DNA of 64,000 nt, from NCBI GenBank assembly GCA_964036665.1, contig OZ038530.1:6772501-6836500 (forward strand). Direction: 5' to 3'. Position 1 is the first letter of the stretch, and each line of letters starts with the position of its first letter. This document shows, piece after piece, positions 34,617 to 46,302 of this stretch. Origin of the DNA: Gordius sp. MW1. Its lineage: Eukaryota > Nematomorpha > Gordioida > Gordea > Gordiidae. Below the pieces are notes generated by a model that was given only the letters and a program-made list of their open reading frames with translations, ran no database searches and was not told where the DNA came from. The translations under genes and the position numbers were made by a program.

Positions 34617-35040
34617 TTTTAAATACTTTTTTGAATCCAGTTACGATCAGGGGCGATCCTTAGCACATAGGGGACGCCGTAGGAATATATTTGAGAATTA
34701 ATTTTTAATTTTAAAGCGCCATTTACGGAGATTTAGGGATTTTACAGTATTTTGCGTCGGACAGAATGCTAGGCTAGGTGTCCGCCCTCAACGGAATTCA
34801 CGTATTGGCGTCTGAAAGGGAGTGAGTAAATCGAGAACGCGATAATAAAACTGCGTCGAGCTGTATAATTACTCCCTAACAATCAAAAAGTTACATATTC
34901 CTCGCATTGCGTCATTGATTAGGACAAAATACACACATTTCGATGCCCTCCCCTCGATTTTAAATGATAATACATGGGTGGGAAATAAAAAAGTAGGAAT
35001 CTTGCCTGATTTATAAGCACAATTTTCGCTTTTAACCAAC

Positions 35041-35159
35041 GGTTACGACCATATCACGTTGAAAACACCGGTTCCCTTCCGAACACCGAAGTTAAGCAAC
35101 GTTGAGCCCGGTTAGTACTTGGATGGGTGACCGCTTGGGAATCCCGGGTGTTGTAACCT
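35041..35159 (+). rRNA. 5S rRNA gene, copy 64 (consensus)
   Basis: Consensus gene body. Spacer has the 10-bp deletion, AACGCAATAA and AATAATAAAG; 553 bp. Confidence 0.96.
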
Positions 35160-35593
35160 TTTTAAATACTTTTTTGAATCCAGTTACGATCAGGGGCGAT
35201 CCTTAGCACATAGGGGACGCCGTAGGAATATATTTGAGAATTAATTTTTAATTTTAAAGCGCCATTTACGGAGATTTAGGGATTTTATAGTATTTTGCGT
35301 CGGACAGAATGCTAGGCTAGGTGTCCGCCCTCAACGGAATTCACGTATTGGCGTCTGAGTAAATCGAGAACGCAATAATAAAACTGCGTCGAGCTGTATA
35401 ATTACTACCTAACGATCAAAAAGTTACATATTCAATCAAAAAGTTACATATTCCTCGCATTGCGTCATTGATTAGGACAAAATACACACATTTCGATGCC
35501 CTCCCCTCGATTTTAAATGATAATACATGGGTGGGAAATAATAAAGTAGGAATCTTGCCTGATTTATAAGCACAATTTTCGCTTTTAACCAAC

Positions 35594-35712
35594 GGTTACG
35601 ACCATATCACGTTGAAAACACCGGTTCCCTTCCGAACACCGAAGTTTAGCAACGTTGAGCCCGGTTAGTACTTGGATGGGTGACCGCTTGGGAATCCCGG
35701 GTGTTGTACCCT
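35594..35712 (+). rRNA. 5S rRNA gene variant, copy 65 (A54T, A116C)
   Basis: Third copy of the A54T/A116C gene, with GGCG and a single 20-bp repeat; 543 bp. Confidence 0.9.
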
Positions 35713-36136
35713 TTTTAAATACTTTTTTGAATCCAGTTACGATCAGGGGCGATCCTTAGCACATAGGGGACGCCGTAGGAATATATTTGAGAATTAATTT
35801 TTAATTTTAAAGCGCCATTTACGGCGATTTAGGGATTTTATAGTATTTTGCGTCGGACAGAATGCTAGGCTAGGTGTCCGCCCTCAACGGAATTCACGTA
35901 TTGGCGTCTGAAAGGGAGTGAGTAAATCGAGAACGCGATAATAAAACTGCGTCGAGCTGTATAATTACTCCCTAACAATCAAAAAGTTACATATTCCTCG
36001 CATTGCGTCATTGATTAGGACAAAATACACACATTTCGATGCCCTCCCCTCGATTTTAAATGATAATACATGGGTGGGAAATAAAAAAGTAGGAATCTTG
36101 CCTGATTTATAAGCACAATTTTCGCTTTTAACCAAC

Positions 36137-36255
36137 GGTTACGACCATATCACGTTGAAAACACCGGTTCCCTTCCGAACACCGAAGTTAAGCAACGTTG
36201 AGCCCGGTTAGTACTTGGATGGGTGACCGCTTGGGAATCCCGGGTGTTGTAACCT
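36137..36255 (+). rRNA. 5S rRNA gene, copy 66 (consensus)
   Basis: Consensus gene body. Spacer has CTAGT and CAATCAAAGTTAC but the normal ACTGCGTCG, differing by that base from copy 21; 561 bp. Confidence 0.96.
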
Positions 36256-36697
36256 TTTTAAATACTTTTTTGAATCCAGTTACGATCAGGGGCGATCCTT
36301 AGCACATAGGGGACGCCGTAGGAATATATTTGAGAATTAATTTTTAATTTTAAAGCGCCATTTACGGAGATTTAGGGATTTTATAGTATTTTGCGTCGGA
36401 CAGAATGCTAGTCTAGGTGTCCGCCCTCAACGGAATTCACGTATTGGCGTCTGAAAGGGAGTGAGTAAATCGAGAACGCGATAATAAAACTGCGTCGAGC
36501 TGTATAATTACTACCTAACAATCAAAGTTACATATTCAATCAAAAAGTTACATATTCCTCGCATTGCGTCATTGATTAGGACAAAATACACACATTTCGA
36601 TGCCCTCCCCTCGATTTTAAATGATAATACATGGGTGGGAAATAAAAAAGTAGGAATCTTGCCTGATTTATAAGCACAATTTTCGCTTTTAACCAAC

Positions 36698-36816
36698 GGT
36701 TACGACCATATCACGTTGAAAACACCGGTTCCCTTCCGAACACCGAAGTTAAGCAACGTAGAGCCCGGTTAGTACTTGGATGGGTGACCGCTTGGGAATC
36801 CCGGGTGTTGTAACCT
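36698..36816 (+). rRNA. 5S rRNA gene, copy 67 (T63A)
   Basis: T63A; spacer lacks one T (CGATTTAAAT); 562 bp. Confidence 0.94.
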
Positions 36817-37259
36817 TTTTAAATACTTTTTTGAATCCAGTTACGATCAGGGGCGATCCTTAGCACATAGGGGACGCCGTAGGAATATATTTGAGAATTA
36901 ATTTTTAATTTTAAAGCGCCATTTACGGAGATTTAGGGATTTTATAGTATTTTGCGTCGGACAGAATGCTAGGCTAGGTGTCCGCCCTCAACGGAATTCA
37001 CGTATTGGCGTCTGAAAGGGAGTGAGTAAATCGAGAACGCGATAATAAAACTGCGTCGAGCTGTATAATTACTACCTAACGATCAAAAAGTTACATATTC
37101 AATCAAAAAGTTACATATTCCTCGCATTGCGTCATTGATTAGGACAAAATACACACATTTCGATGCCCTCCCCTCGATTTAAATGATAATACATGGGTGG
37201 GAAATAAAAAAGTAGGAATCTTGCCTGATTTATAAGCACAATTTTCGCTTTTAACCAAC

Positions 37260-37378
37260 GGTTACGACCATATCACGTTGAAAACACCGGTTCCCTTCCG
37301 AACACCGAAGTTAAGCAACGTTGAGCCCGGTTAGTACTTGGATGGGTGACCGCTTGGGAATCCCGGGTGTTGTAACCT
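37260..37378 (+). rRNA. 5S rRNA gene, copy 68 (consensus)
   Basis: Consensus gene body. Spacer has TAATATTAAAG, CTAGTGTAGG, CCCTCGGAATTC and a TTTTAAATAAC leader; 560 bp. Confidence 0.96.
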
Positions 37379-37819
37379 TTTTAAATACTTTTTTGAATCC
37401 AGTTACGATCAGGGGCGATCCTTAGCACATAGGGGACGCCGTAGGAATATATTTGAGAATTAATTTTTAATATTAAAGCGCCATTTACGGAGATTTAGGG
37501 ATTTTATAGTATTTTGCGTCGGACAGAATGCTAGTGTAGGTGTCCGCCCTCGGAATTCACGTATTGGCGTCTGAAAGGGAGTGAGTAAATCGAGAACGCG
37601 ATAATAAAACTGCGTCGAGCTGTATAATTACTACCTAACAATCAAAAAGTTACATATTCAATCAAAAAGTTACATATTCCTCGCATTGCGTCATTGATTA
37701 GGACAAAATACACACATTTCGATGCCCTCCCCTCGATTTTAAATGATAATACATGGGTGGGAAATAAAAAAGTAGGAATCTTGCCTGATTTATAAGCACA
37801 ATTTTCGCTTTTAAATAAC

Positions 37820-37938
37820 GGTTACTACCATATCACGTTAAAAACACCGGTTCCCTTCCGAACACCGAAGTTAAGCAACGTTGAGCCCGGTTAGTACTTG
37901 GATGGGTGACTGCTTGGGAATCCCGGGTGTTGTAACCT
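37820..37938 (+). rRNA. 5S rRNA gene, copy 69 (divergent: G7T, G21A, C92T)
   Basis: Fourth divergent gene of the copy 11/24 lineage, with the 39-bp-deleted spacer; 523 bp. Confidence 0.89.
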
Positions 37939-38342
37939 TTTTAAATACTTTTTTGAATCCAGTTACGATCAGGGGCGATTCTTAGTACATAGGGGACGCC
38001 GTAGGAATATATTTGAGAATTAATTTTTAATTTTAAAGCGCCATTTACGGAGATTTAGGGATTTTATAGTATTTTGCGTCGGACAGAATGCTAGTCTAGG
38101 TGTCCGCCCTCAACGGAATTCACGTATTGGCGTCTGAAAGGGAGTGAGTAAATCGAGAAGCGATAATAAAACTGCGTCGAGCTGTATAATTACTACCTAA
38201 CGATCAAAAAGTTACATATTCAATCAAAAAGTTAAATATTCCTCGCATTGCGTTTTTGATTAGGACAAAAAATACATGGGTGGGAAATAAAAAAGTAGGA
38301 ATCTTGCCTGATTTATAAGCACAATTTTCGCTTTTAACCAAC

Positions 38343-38461
38343 GGTTACGACCATATCACGTTGAAAACACCGGTTCCCTTCCGAACACCGAAGTTAAGCA
38401 ACGTTGAGCCCGGTTAGTACTTGGATGGGTGACCGCTTGGGAATCCCGGGTGTTGTAACCT
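38343..38461 (+). rRNA. 5S rRNA gene, copy 70 (consensus)
   Basis: Consensus gene body. Spacer has the 10-bp deletion and a TTTTGACCAAC leader, as after copy 25; 553 bp. Confidence 0.96.
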
Positions 38462-38895
38462 TTTTAAATACTTTTTTGAATCCAGTTACGATCAGGGGCG
38501 ATCCTTAGCACATAGGGGACGCCGTAGGAATATATTTGAGAATTAATTTTTAATTTTAAAGCGCCATTTACGGAGATTTAGGGATTTTATAGTATTTTGC
38601 GTCGGACAGAATGCTAGGCTAGGTGTCCGCCCTCAACGGAATTCACGTATTGGCGTCTGAGTAAATCGAGAACGCGATAATAAAACTGCGTCGAGCTGTA
38701 TAATTACTACCTAACGATCAAAAAGTTACATATTCAATCAAAAAGTTACATATTCCTCGCATTGCGTCATTGATTAGGACAAAATACACACATTTCGATG
38801 CCCTCCCCTCGATTTTAAATGATAATACATGGGTGGGAAATAAAAAAGTAGGAATCTTGCCTGATTTATAAGCACAATTTTCGCTTTTGACCAAC

Positions 38896-39014
38896 GGTTA
38901 CGACCATATCACGTTGAAAACACCGGTTCCCTTCCGAACACCGAAGTTAAGCAACGTTGAGCCCGGTTAGTACTTGGATGGGTGACCGCTTGGGAATCCC
39001 GGGTGTTGTAACCT
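38896..39014 (+). rRNA. 5S rRNA gene, copy 71 (consensus)
   Basis: Consensus gene body preceded by TTTTGACCAAC, twin of copy 26; 563 bp. Confidence 0.96.
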
Positions 39015-39458
39015 TTTTAAATACTTTTTTGAATCCAGTTACGATCAGGGGCGATCCTTAGCACATAGGGGACGCCGTAGGAATATATTTGAGAATTAAT
39101 TTTTAATTTTAAAGCGCCATTTACGGAGATTTAGGGATTTTATAGTATTTTGCGTCGGACAGAATGCTAGGCTAGGTGTCCGCCCTCAACGGAATTCACG
39201 TATTGGCGTCTGAAAGGGAGTGAGTAAATCGAGAACGCGATAATAAAACTGCGTCGAGCTGTATAATTACTACCTAACGATCAAAAAGTTACATATTCAA
39301 TCAAAAAGTTACATATTCCTCGCATTGCGTCATTGATTAGGACAAAATACACACATTTCGATGCCCTCCCCTCGATTTTAAATGATAATACATGGGTGGG
39401 AAATAAAAAAGTAGGAATCTTGCCTGATTTATAAGCACAATTTTCGCTTTTAACCAAC

Positions 39459-39577
39459 GGTTACGACCATATCACGTTGAAAACACCGGTTCCCTTCCGA
39501 ACACAGAAGTTAAGCAACGTTGAGCCCGGTTAGTACTTGGATGGGTGACCGCTTGGGAATCCCGGGTGTTGTAACCT
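39459..39577 (+). rRNA. 5S rRNA gene, copy 72 (C47A)
   Basis: C47A as in copy 27. Spacer has GGCG and the GTGTTATAAGCCC ending; 563 bp. Confidence 0.94.
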
Positions 39578-40021
39578 TTTTAAATACTTTTTTGAATCCA
39601 GTTACGATCAGGGGCGATCCTTAGCACATAGGGGACGCCGTAGGAATATATTTGAGAATTAATTTTTAATTTTAAAGCGCCATTTACGGCGATTTAGGGA
39701 TTTTATAGTATTTTGCGTCGGACAGAATGCTAGGCTAGGTGTCCGCCCTCAACGGAATTCACGTATTGGCGTCTGAAAGGGAGTGAGTAAATCGAGAACG
39801 CGATAATAAAACTGCGTCGAGCTGTATAATTACTACCTAACGATCAAAAAGTTACATATTCAATCAAAAAGTTACATATTCCTCGCATTGCGTCATTGAT
39901 TAGGACAAAATACACACATTTCGATGCCCTCCCCTCGATTTTAAATGATAATACATGGGTGGGAAATAAAAAAGTAGGAATCTTGCCTGTGTTATAAGCC
40001 CAATTTTCGCTTTTAACCAAC

Positions 40022-40140
40022 GGTTACGACCATATCACGTTGAAAACACCGGTTCCCTTCCGAACACCGAAGTTATGCAACGTTGAGCCCGGTTAGTACT
40101 TGGATGGGTGACCGCTTGGGAATCCCGGGGGTTGTAACCT
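40022..40140 (+). rRNA. 5S rRNA gene, copy 73 (A55T, T109G)
   Basis: Last A55T/T109G gene in the window, behind the altered TATA-like element. Spacer has ACAG and a single 20-bp repeat; 543 bp. Confidence 0.92.
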
Positions 40141-40564
40141 TTTTAAATACTTTTTTGAATCCAGTTACGATCAGGGGCGATCCTTAGCACATAGGGGACG
40201 CCGTAGGAATATATTTGAGAATTAATTTTTAATTTTAAAGCGCCATTTACGGAGATTTAGGGATTTTACAGTATTTTGCGTCGGACAGAATGCTAGGCTA
40301 GGTGTCCGCCCTCAACGGAATTCACGTATTGGCGTCTGAAAGGGAGTGAGTAAATCGAGAACGCGATAATAAAACTGCGTCGAGCTGTATAATTACTCCC
40401 TAACAATCAAAAAGTTACATATTCCTCGCATTGCGTCATTGATTAGGACAAAATACACACATTTCGATGCCCTCCCCTCGATTTTAAATGATAATACATG
40501 GGTGGGAAATAAAAAAGTAGGAATCTTGCCTGATTTATAAGCACAATTTTCGCTTTTAACCAAC

Positions 40565-40683
40565 GGTTACGACCATATCACGTTGAAAACACCGGTTCCC
40601 TTCCGAACACCGAAGTTAAGCAACGTTGAGCCCGGTTAGTACTTGGATGGGTGACCGCTTGGGAATCCCGGGTGTTGTAACCT
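40565..40683 (+). rRNA. 5S rRNA gene, copy 74 (consensus)
   Basis: Consensus gene body. Spacer has ATATTTAAGAATT, CTAGT and CAATCAAAGTTAC; 561 bp. Confidence 0.96.
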
Positions 40684-41125
40684 TTTTAAATACTTTTTTG
40701 AATCCAGTTACGATCAGGGGCGATCCTTAGCACATAGGGGACGCCGTAGGAATATATTTAAGAATTAATTTTTAATTTTAAAGCGCCATTTACGGAGATT
40801 TAGGGATTTTATAGTATTTTGCGTCGGACAGAATGCTAGTCTAGGTGTCCGCCCTCAACGGAATTCACGTATTGGCGTCTGAAAGGGAGTGAGTAAATCG
40901 AGAACGCGATAATAAAACTGCGTCGAGCTGTATAATTACTACCTAACAATCAAAGTTACATATTCAATCAAAAAGTTACATATTCCTCGCATTGCGTCAT
41001 TGATTAGGACAAAATACACACATTTCGATGCCCTCCCCTCGATTTTAAATGATAATACATGGGTGGGAAATAAAAAAGTAGGAATCTTGCCTGATTTATA
41101 AGCACAATTTTCGCTTTTAACCAAC

Positions 41126-41241
41126 GGTTGCGACATCACGTTGAAAACACCGGTTCCCTTCCGAACACCGAAGTTAAGCAACGTTGAGCCCGGTTAATAC
41201 TTGGATGGGTGACCGCTTGGGAATCCCGGGTGTTGTAAGCT
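41126..41241 (+). rRNA. 5S rRNA gene variant, copy 75 (A5G, 3-nt deletion, G75A, C117G)
   Basis: Pseudogene-like class with AACACGATAA and AATAATAAAG in the spacer; 560 bp. Confidence 0.88.
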
Positions 41242-41685
41242 TTTTAAATACTTTTTTGAATCCAGTTACGATCAGGGGCGATCCTTAGCACATAGGGGAC
41301 GCCGTAGGAATATATTTGAGAATTAATTTTTAATTTTAAAGCGCCATTTACGGAGATTTAGGGATTTTATAGTATTTTGCGTCGGACAGAATGCTAGGCT
41401 AGGTGTCCGCCCTCAACGGAATTCACGTATTGGCGTCTGAAAGGGAGTGAGTAAATCGAGAACACGATAATAAAACTGCGTCGAGCTGTATAATTACTAC
41501 CTAACGATCAAAAAGTTACATATTCAATCAAAAAGTTACATATTCCTCGCATTGCGTCATTGATTAGGACAAAATACACACATTTCGATGCCCTCCCCTC
41601 GATTTTAAATGATAATACATGGGTGGGAAATAATAAAGTAGGAATCTTGCCTGATTTATAAGCACAATTTTCGCTTTTAACCAAC

Positions 41686-41804
41686 GGTTACGACCATATC
41701 ACGTTGCAAACACCGGTTCCCTTCCGAACACCGAAGTTAAGCAACGTTGAGCCCGGTTAGTACTTGGATGGGTGACCGCTTGGGAATCCCGGGTGTTGTA
41801 ACCT
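41686..41804 (+). rRNA. 5S rRNA gene, copy 76 (A22C)
   Basis: A22C with TTTCTT, GCGCCTTTTACGG and GTTATT; 563 bp. Confidence 0.93.
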
Positions 41805-42248
41805 TTTTAAATACTTTCTTGAATCCAGTTACGATCAGGGGCGATCCTTAGCACATAGGGGACGCCGTAGGAATATATTTGAGAATTAATTTTTAATTTT
41901 AAAGCGCCTTTTACGGAGATTTAGGGATTTTATAGTATTTTGCGTCGGACAGAATGCTAGGCTAGGTGTCCGCCCTCAACGGAATTCACGTATTGGCGTC
42001 TGAAAGGGAGTGAGTAAATCGAGAACGCGATAATAAAACTGCGTCGAGCTGTATAATTACTACCTAACGATCAAAAAGTTACATATTCAATCAAAAAGTT
42101 ACATATTCCTCGCATTGCGTTATTGATTAGGACAAAATACACACATTTCGATGCCCTCCCCTCGATTTTAAATGATAATACATGGGTGGGAAATAAAAAA
42201 GTAGGAATCTTGCCTGATTTATAAGCACAATTTTCGCTTTTAACCAAC

Positions 42249-42367
42249 GGTTACGACCATATCACGTTGAAAACACCGGTTCCCTTCCGAACACCGAAGT
42301 TAAGCAACGTTGAGCCCGGTTAGTACTTGGATGGGTGACCGCTTGGGAATCCCGGGTGTTGTAACCT
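42249..42367 (+). rRNA. 5S rRNA gene, copy 77 (consensus)
   Basis: Consensus gene body with a GGCG spacer; 563 bp. The 25,028-bp match to the copy 32 region ends at its position 108. Confidence 0.96.
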
Positions 42368-42811
42368 TTTTAAATACTTTTTTGAATCCAGTTACGATCA
42401 GGGGCGATCCTTAGCACATAGGGGACGCCGTAGGAATATATTTGAGAATTAATTTTTAATTTTAAAGCGCCATTTACGGCGATTTAGGGATTTTATAGTA
42501 TTTTGCGTCGGACAGAATGCTAGGCTAGGTGTCCGCCCTCAACGGAATTCACGTATTGGCGTCTGAAAGGGAGTGAGTAAATCGAGAACGCGATAATAAA
42601 ACTGCGTCGAGCTGTATAATTACTACCTAACGATCAAAAAGTTACATATTCAATCAAAAAGTTACATATTCCTCGCATTGCGTCATTGATTAGGACAAAA
42701 TACACACATTTCGATGCCCTCCCCTCGATTTTAAATGATAATACATGGGTGGGAAATAAAAAAGTAGGAATCTTGCCTGATTTATAAGCACAATTTTCGC
42801 TTTTAACCAAC

Positions 42812-42927
42812 GGTTGCGACATCACGTTGAAAACACCGGTTCCCTTCCGAACACCGAAGTTAAGCAACGTTGAGCCCGGTTAATACTTGGATGGGTGACC
42901 GCTTGGGAATCCCGGGTGTTGTAAGCT
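42812..42927 (+). rRNA. 5S rRNA gene variant, copy 78 (A5G, 3-nt deletion, G75A, C117G)
   Basis: Pseudogene-like class with AACACGATAA and AATAATAAAG; 560 bp. Copies 83 and 88 follow at exact 2,812-bp steps. Confidence 0.88.
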
Positions 42928-43371
42928 TTTTAAATACTTTTTTGAATCCAGTTACGATCAGGGGCGATCCTTAGCACATAGGGGACGCCGTAGGAATATA
43001 TTTGAGAATTAATTTTTAATTTTAAAGCGCCATTTACGGAGATTTAGGGATTTTATAGTATTTTGCGTCGGACAGAATGCTAGGCTAGGTGTCCGCCCTC
43101 AACGGAATTCACGTATTGGCGTCTGAAAGGGAGTGAGTAAATCGAGAACACGATAATAAAACTGCGTCGAGCTGTATAATTACTACCTAACGATCAAAAA
43201 GTTACATATTCAATCAAAAAGTTACATATTCCTCGCATTGCGTCATTGATTAGGACAAAATACACACATTTCGATGCCCTCCCCTCGATTTTAAATGATA
43301 ATACATGGGTGGGAAATAATAAAGTAGGAATCTTGCCTGATTTATAAGCACAATTTTCGCTTTTAACCAAC

Positions 43372-43490
43372 GGTTACGACCATATCACGTTGAAAACATC
43401 GGTTCCCTTCCGAACACCGAAGTTAAGCAACGTTGAGCCCGGTTAGTACTTGGATGGGTGACCGCTTGGGAATCCCGGGTGTTGTAACCT
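43372..43490 (+). rRNA. 5S rRNA gene, copy 79 (C28T)
   Basis: C28T (AAAACATCGG), unique to this copy. Spacer has a private CACATGGGGGACG, GGCG, CCCTTAACGG and AATAATAAAG; 563 bp. Confidence 0.94.
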
Positions 43491-43934
43491 TTTTAAATAC
43501 TTTTTTGAATCCAGTTACGATCAGGGGCGATCCTTAGCACATGGGGGACGCCGTAGGAATATATTTGAGAATTAATTTTTAATTTTAAAGCGCCATTTAC
43601 GGCGATTTAGGGATTTTATAGTATTTTGCGTCGGACAGAATGCTAGGCTAGGTGTCCGCCCTTAACGGAATTCACGTATTGGCGTCTGAAAGGGAGTGAG
43701 TAAATCGAGAACGCGATAATAAAACTGCGTCGAGCTGTATAATTACTACCTAACGATCAAAAAGTTACATATTCAATCAAAAAGTTACATATTCCTCGCA
43801 TTGCGTCATTGATTAGGACAAAATACACACATTTCGATGCCCTCCCCTCGATTTTAAATGATAATACATGGGTGGGAAATAATAAAGTAGGAATCTTGCC
43901 TGATTTATAAGCACAATTTTCGCTTTTAACCAAC

Positions 43935-44053
43935 GGTTACGACCATATCACGTTGAAAACACCGGTTCCCTTCCGAACACCGAAGTTTAGCAACGTTGAG
44001 CCCGGTTAGTACTTGGATGGGTGACCGGTTGGGAATCCCGGGTGTTGTAACCT
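43935..44053 (+). rRNA. 5S rRNA gene, copy 80 (A54T, C94G)
   Basis: Same two control-box changes as copy 41. Spacer has CTAACAATC and a private CCCCTTGATTTT; 563 bp. Confidence 0.91.
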
Positions 44054-44497
44054 TTTTAAATACTTTTTTGAATCCAGTTACGATCAGGGGCGATCCTTAG
44101 CACATAGGGGACGCCGTAGGAATATATTTGAGAATTAATTTTTAATTTTAAAGCGCCATTTACGGAGATTTAGGGATTTTATAGTATTTTGCGTCGGACA
44201 GAATGCTAGGCTAGGTGTCCGCCCTCAACGGAATTCACGTATTGGCGTCTGAAAGGGAGTGAGTAAATCGAGAACGCGATAATAAAACTGCGTCGAGCTG
44301 TATAATTACTACCTAACAATCAAAAAGTTACATATTCAATCAAAAAGTTACATATTCCTCGCATTGCGTCATTGATTAGGACAAAATACACACATTTCGA
44401 TGCCCTCCCCTTGATTTTAAATGATAATACATGGGTGGGAAATAAAAAAGTAGGAATCTTGCCTGATTTATAAGCACAATTTTCGCTTTTAACCAAC

Positions 44498-44616
44498 GGT
44501 TACGACCATATCACGTTGAAAACACCGGTTCCCTTCCGAACACCGAAGTTAAGCAACGTTGAGCCCGGTTAGTACTTGGATGGGTGACCGCTTGGGAATC
44601 CCGGGTGTTGTAACCT
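44498..44616 (+). rRNA. 5S rRNA gene, copy 81 (consensus)
   Basis: Consensus gene body. Spacer has GTTATT with an uninterrupted second T-run; 563 bp. Confidence 0.96.
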
Positions 44617-45060
44617 TTTTAAATACTTTTTTGAATCCAGTTACGATCAGGGGCGATCCTTAGCACATAGGGGACGCCGTAGGAATATATTTGAGAATTA
44701 ATTTTTAATTTTAAAGCGCCATTTACGGAGATTTAGGGATTTTATAGTATTTTGCGTCGGACAGAATGCTAGGCTAGGTGTCCGCCCTCAACGGAATTCA
44801 CGTATTGGCGTCTGAAAGGGAGTGAGTAAATCGAGAACGCGATAATAAAACTGCGTCGAGCTGTATAATTACTACCTAACGATCAAAAAGTTACATATTC
44901 AATCAAAAAGTTACATATTCCTCGCATTGCGTTATTGATTAGGACAAAATACACACATTTCGATGCCCTCCCCTCGATTTTAAATGATAATACATGGGTG
45001 GGAAATAAAAAAGTAGGAATCTTGCCTGATTTATAAGCACAATTTTCGCTTTTAACCAAC

Positions 45061-45179
45061 GGTTACGACCATATCACGTTGAAAACACCGGTTCCCTTCC
45101 GAACACCGAAGTTAAGCAACGTTGAGCCCGGTTAGTACTTGGATGGGTGGCCGCCTGGGAATCCCGGGTGTTGTAACCT
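45061..45179 (+). rRNA. 5S rRNA gene, copy 82 (A90G, T95C)
   Basis: Same box C double change as copy 40. Spacer has GGCG but AATAAAAAAG; 563 bp. Confidence 0.92.
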
Positions 45180-45623
45180 TTTTAAATACTTTTTTGAATC
45201 CAGTTACGATCAGGGGCGATCCTTAGCACATAGGGGACGCCGTAGGAATATATTTGAGAATTAATTTTTAATTTTAAAGCGCCATTTACGGCGATTTAGG
45301 GATTTTATAGTATTTTGCGTCGGACAGAATGCTAGGCTAGGTGTCCGCCCTCAACGGAATTCACGTATTGGCGTCTGAAAGGGAGTGAGTAAATCGAGAA
45401 CGCGATAATAAAACTGCGTCGAGCTGTATAATTACTACCTAACGATCAAAAAGTTACATATTCAATCAAAAAGTTACATATTCCTCGCATTGCGTCATTG
45501 ATTAGGACAAAATACACACATTTCGATGCCCTCCCCTCGATTTTAAATGATAATACATGGGTGGGAAATAAAAAAGTAGGAATCTTGCCTGATTTATAAG
45601 CACAATTTTCGCTTTTAACCAAC

Positions 45624-45739
45624 GGTTGCGACATCACGTTGAAAACACCGGTTCCCTTCCGAACACCGAAGTTAAGCAACGTTGAGCCCGGTTAATACTT
45701 GGATGGGTGACCGCTTGGGAATCCCGGGTGTTGTAAGCT
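45624..45739 (+). rRNA. 5S rRNA gene variant, copy 83 (A5G, 3-nt deletion, G75A, C117G)
   Basis: Pseudogene-like class. Spacer has AACACGATAA, AATAATAAAG and GAACCTTGCC, the last shared with copy 41; 560 bp. Confidence 0.88.
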
Positions 45740-46183
45740 TTTTAAATACTTTTTTGAATCCAGTTACGATCAGGGGCGATCCTTAGCACATAGGGGACGC
45801 CGTAGGAATATATTTGAGAATTAATTTTTAATTTTAAAGCGCCATTTACGGAGATTTAGGGATTTTATAGTATTTTGCGTCGGACAGAATGCTAGGCTAG
45901 GTGTCCGCCCTCAACGGAATTCACGTATTGGCGTCTGAAAGGGAGTGAGTAAATCGAGAACACGATAATAAAACTGCGTCGAGCTGTATAATTACTACCT
46001 AACGATCAAAAAGTTACATATTCAATCAAAAAGTTACATATTCCTCGCATTGCGTCATTGATTAGGACAAAATACACACATTTCGATGCCCTCCCCTCGA
46101 TTTTAAATGATAATACATGGGTGGGAAATAATAAAGTAGGAACCTTGCCTGATTTATAAGCACAATTTTCGCTTTTAACCAAC

Positions 46184-46302
46184 GGTTACGACCATATCAC
46201 GTTGCAAACACCGGTTCCCTTCCGAACACCGAAGTTAAGCAACGTTGAGCCCGGTTAGTACTTGGATGGGTGACCGCTTGGGAATCCCGGGTGTTGTAAC
46301 CT
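46184..46302 (+). rRNA. 5S rRNA gene, copy 84 (A22C)
   Basis: A22C with TTTCTT, GCGCCTTTTACGG and GTCATT, as copy 42; 563 bp. Confidence 0.93.

Larger units (their letters stand above)
31269..38475 (+). repeat. 7,207-bp tandem segmental duplication, right arm
   Basis: Covers copies 58-69, each 7,207 bp from its partner in copies 45-56. I saw no difference between the arms. The junction is the chimeric repeat of copy 57. Confidence 0.92.
32392..42356 (+). repeat. Dispersed repeat of about 10 kb, right arm (offset 25,028)
   Basis: Counterpart of 7364-17328. Its first part overlaps the right arm of the 7,207-bp duplication, so that stretch (copies 16-24, 48-56 and 61-69) exists three times. 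Confidence 0.88.
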
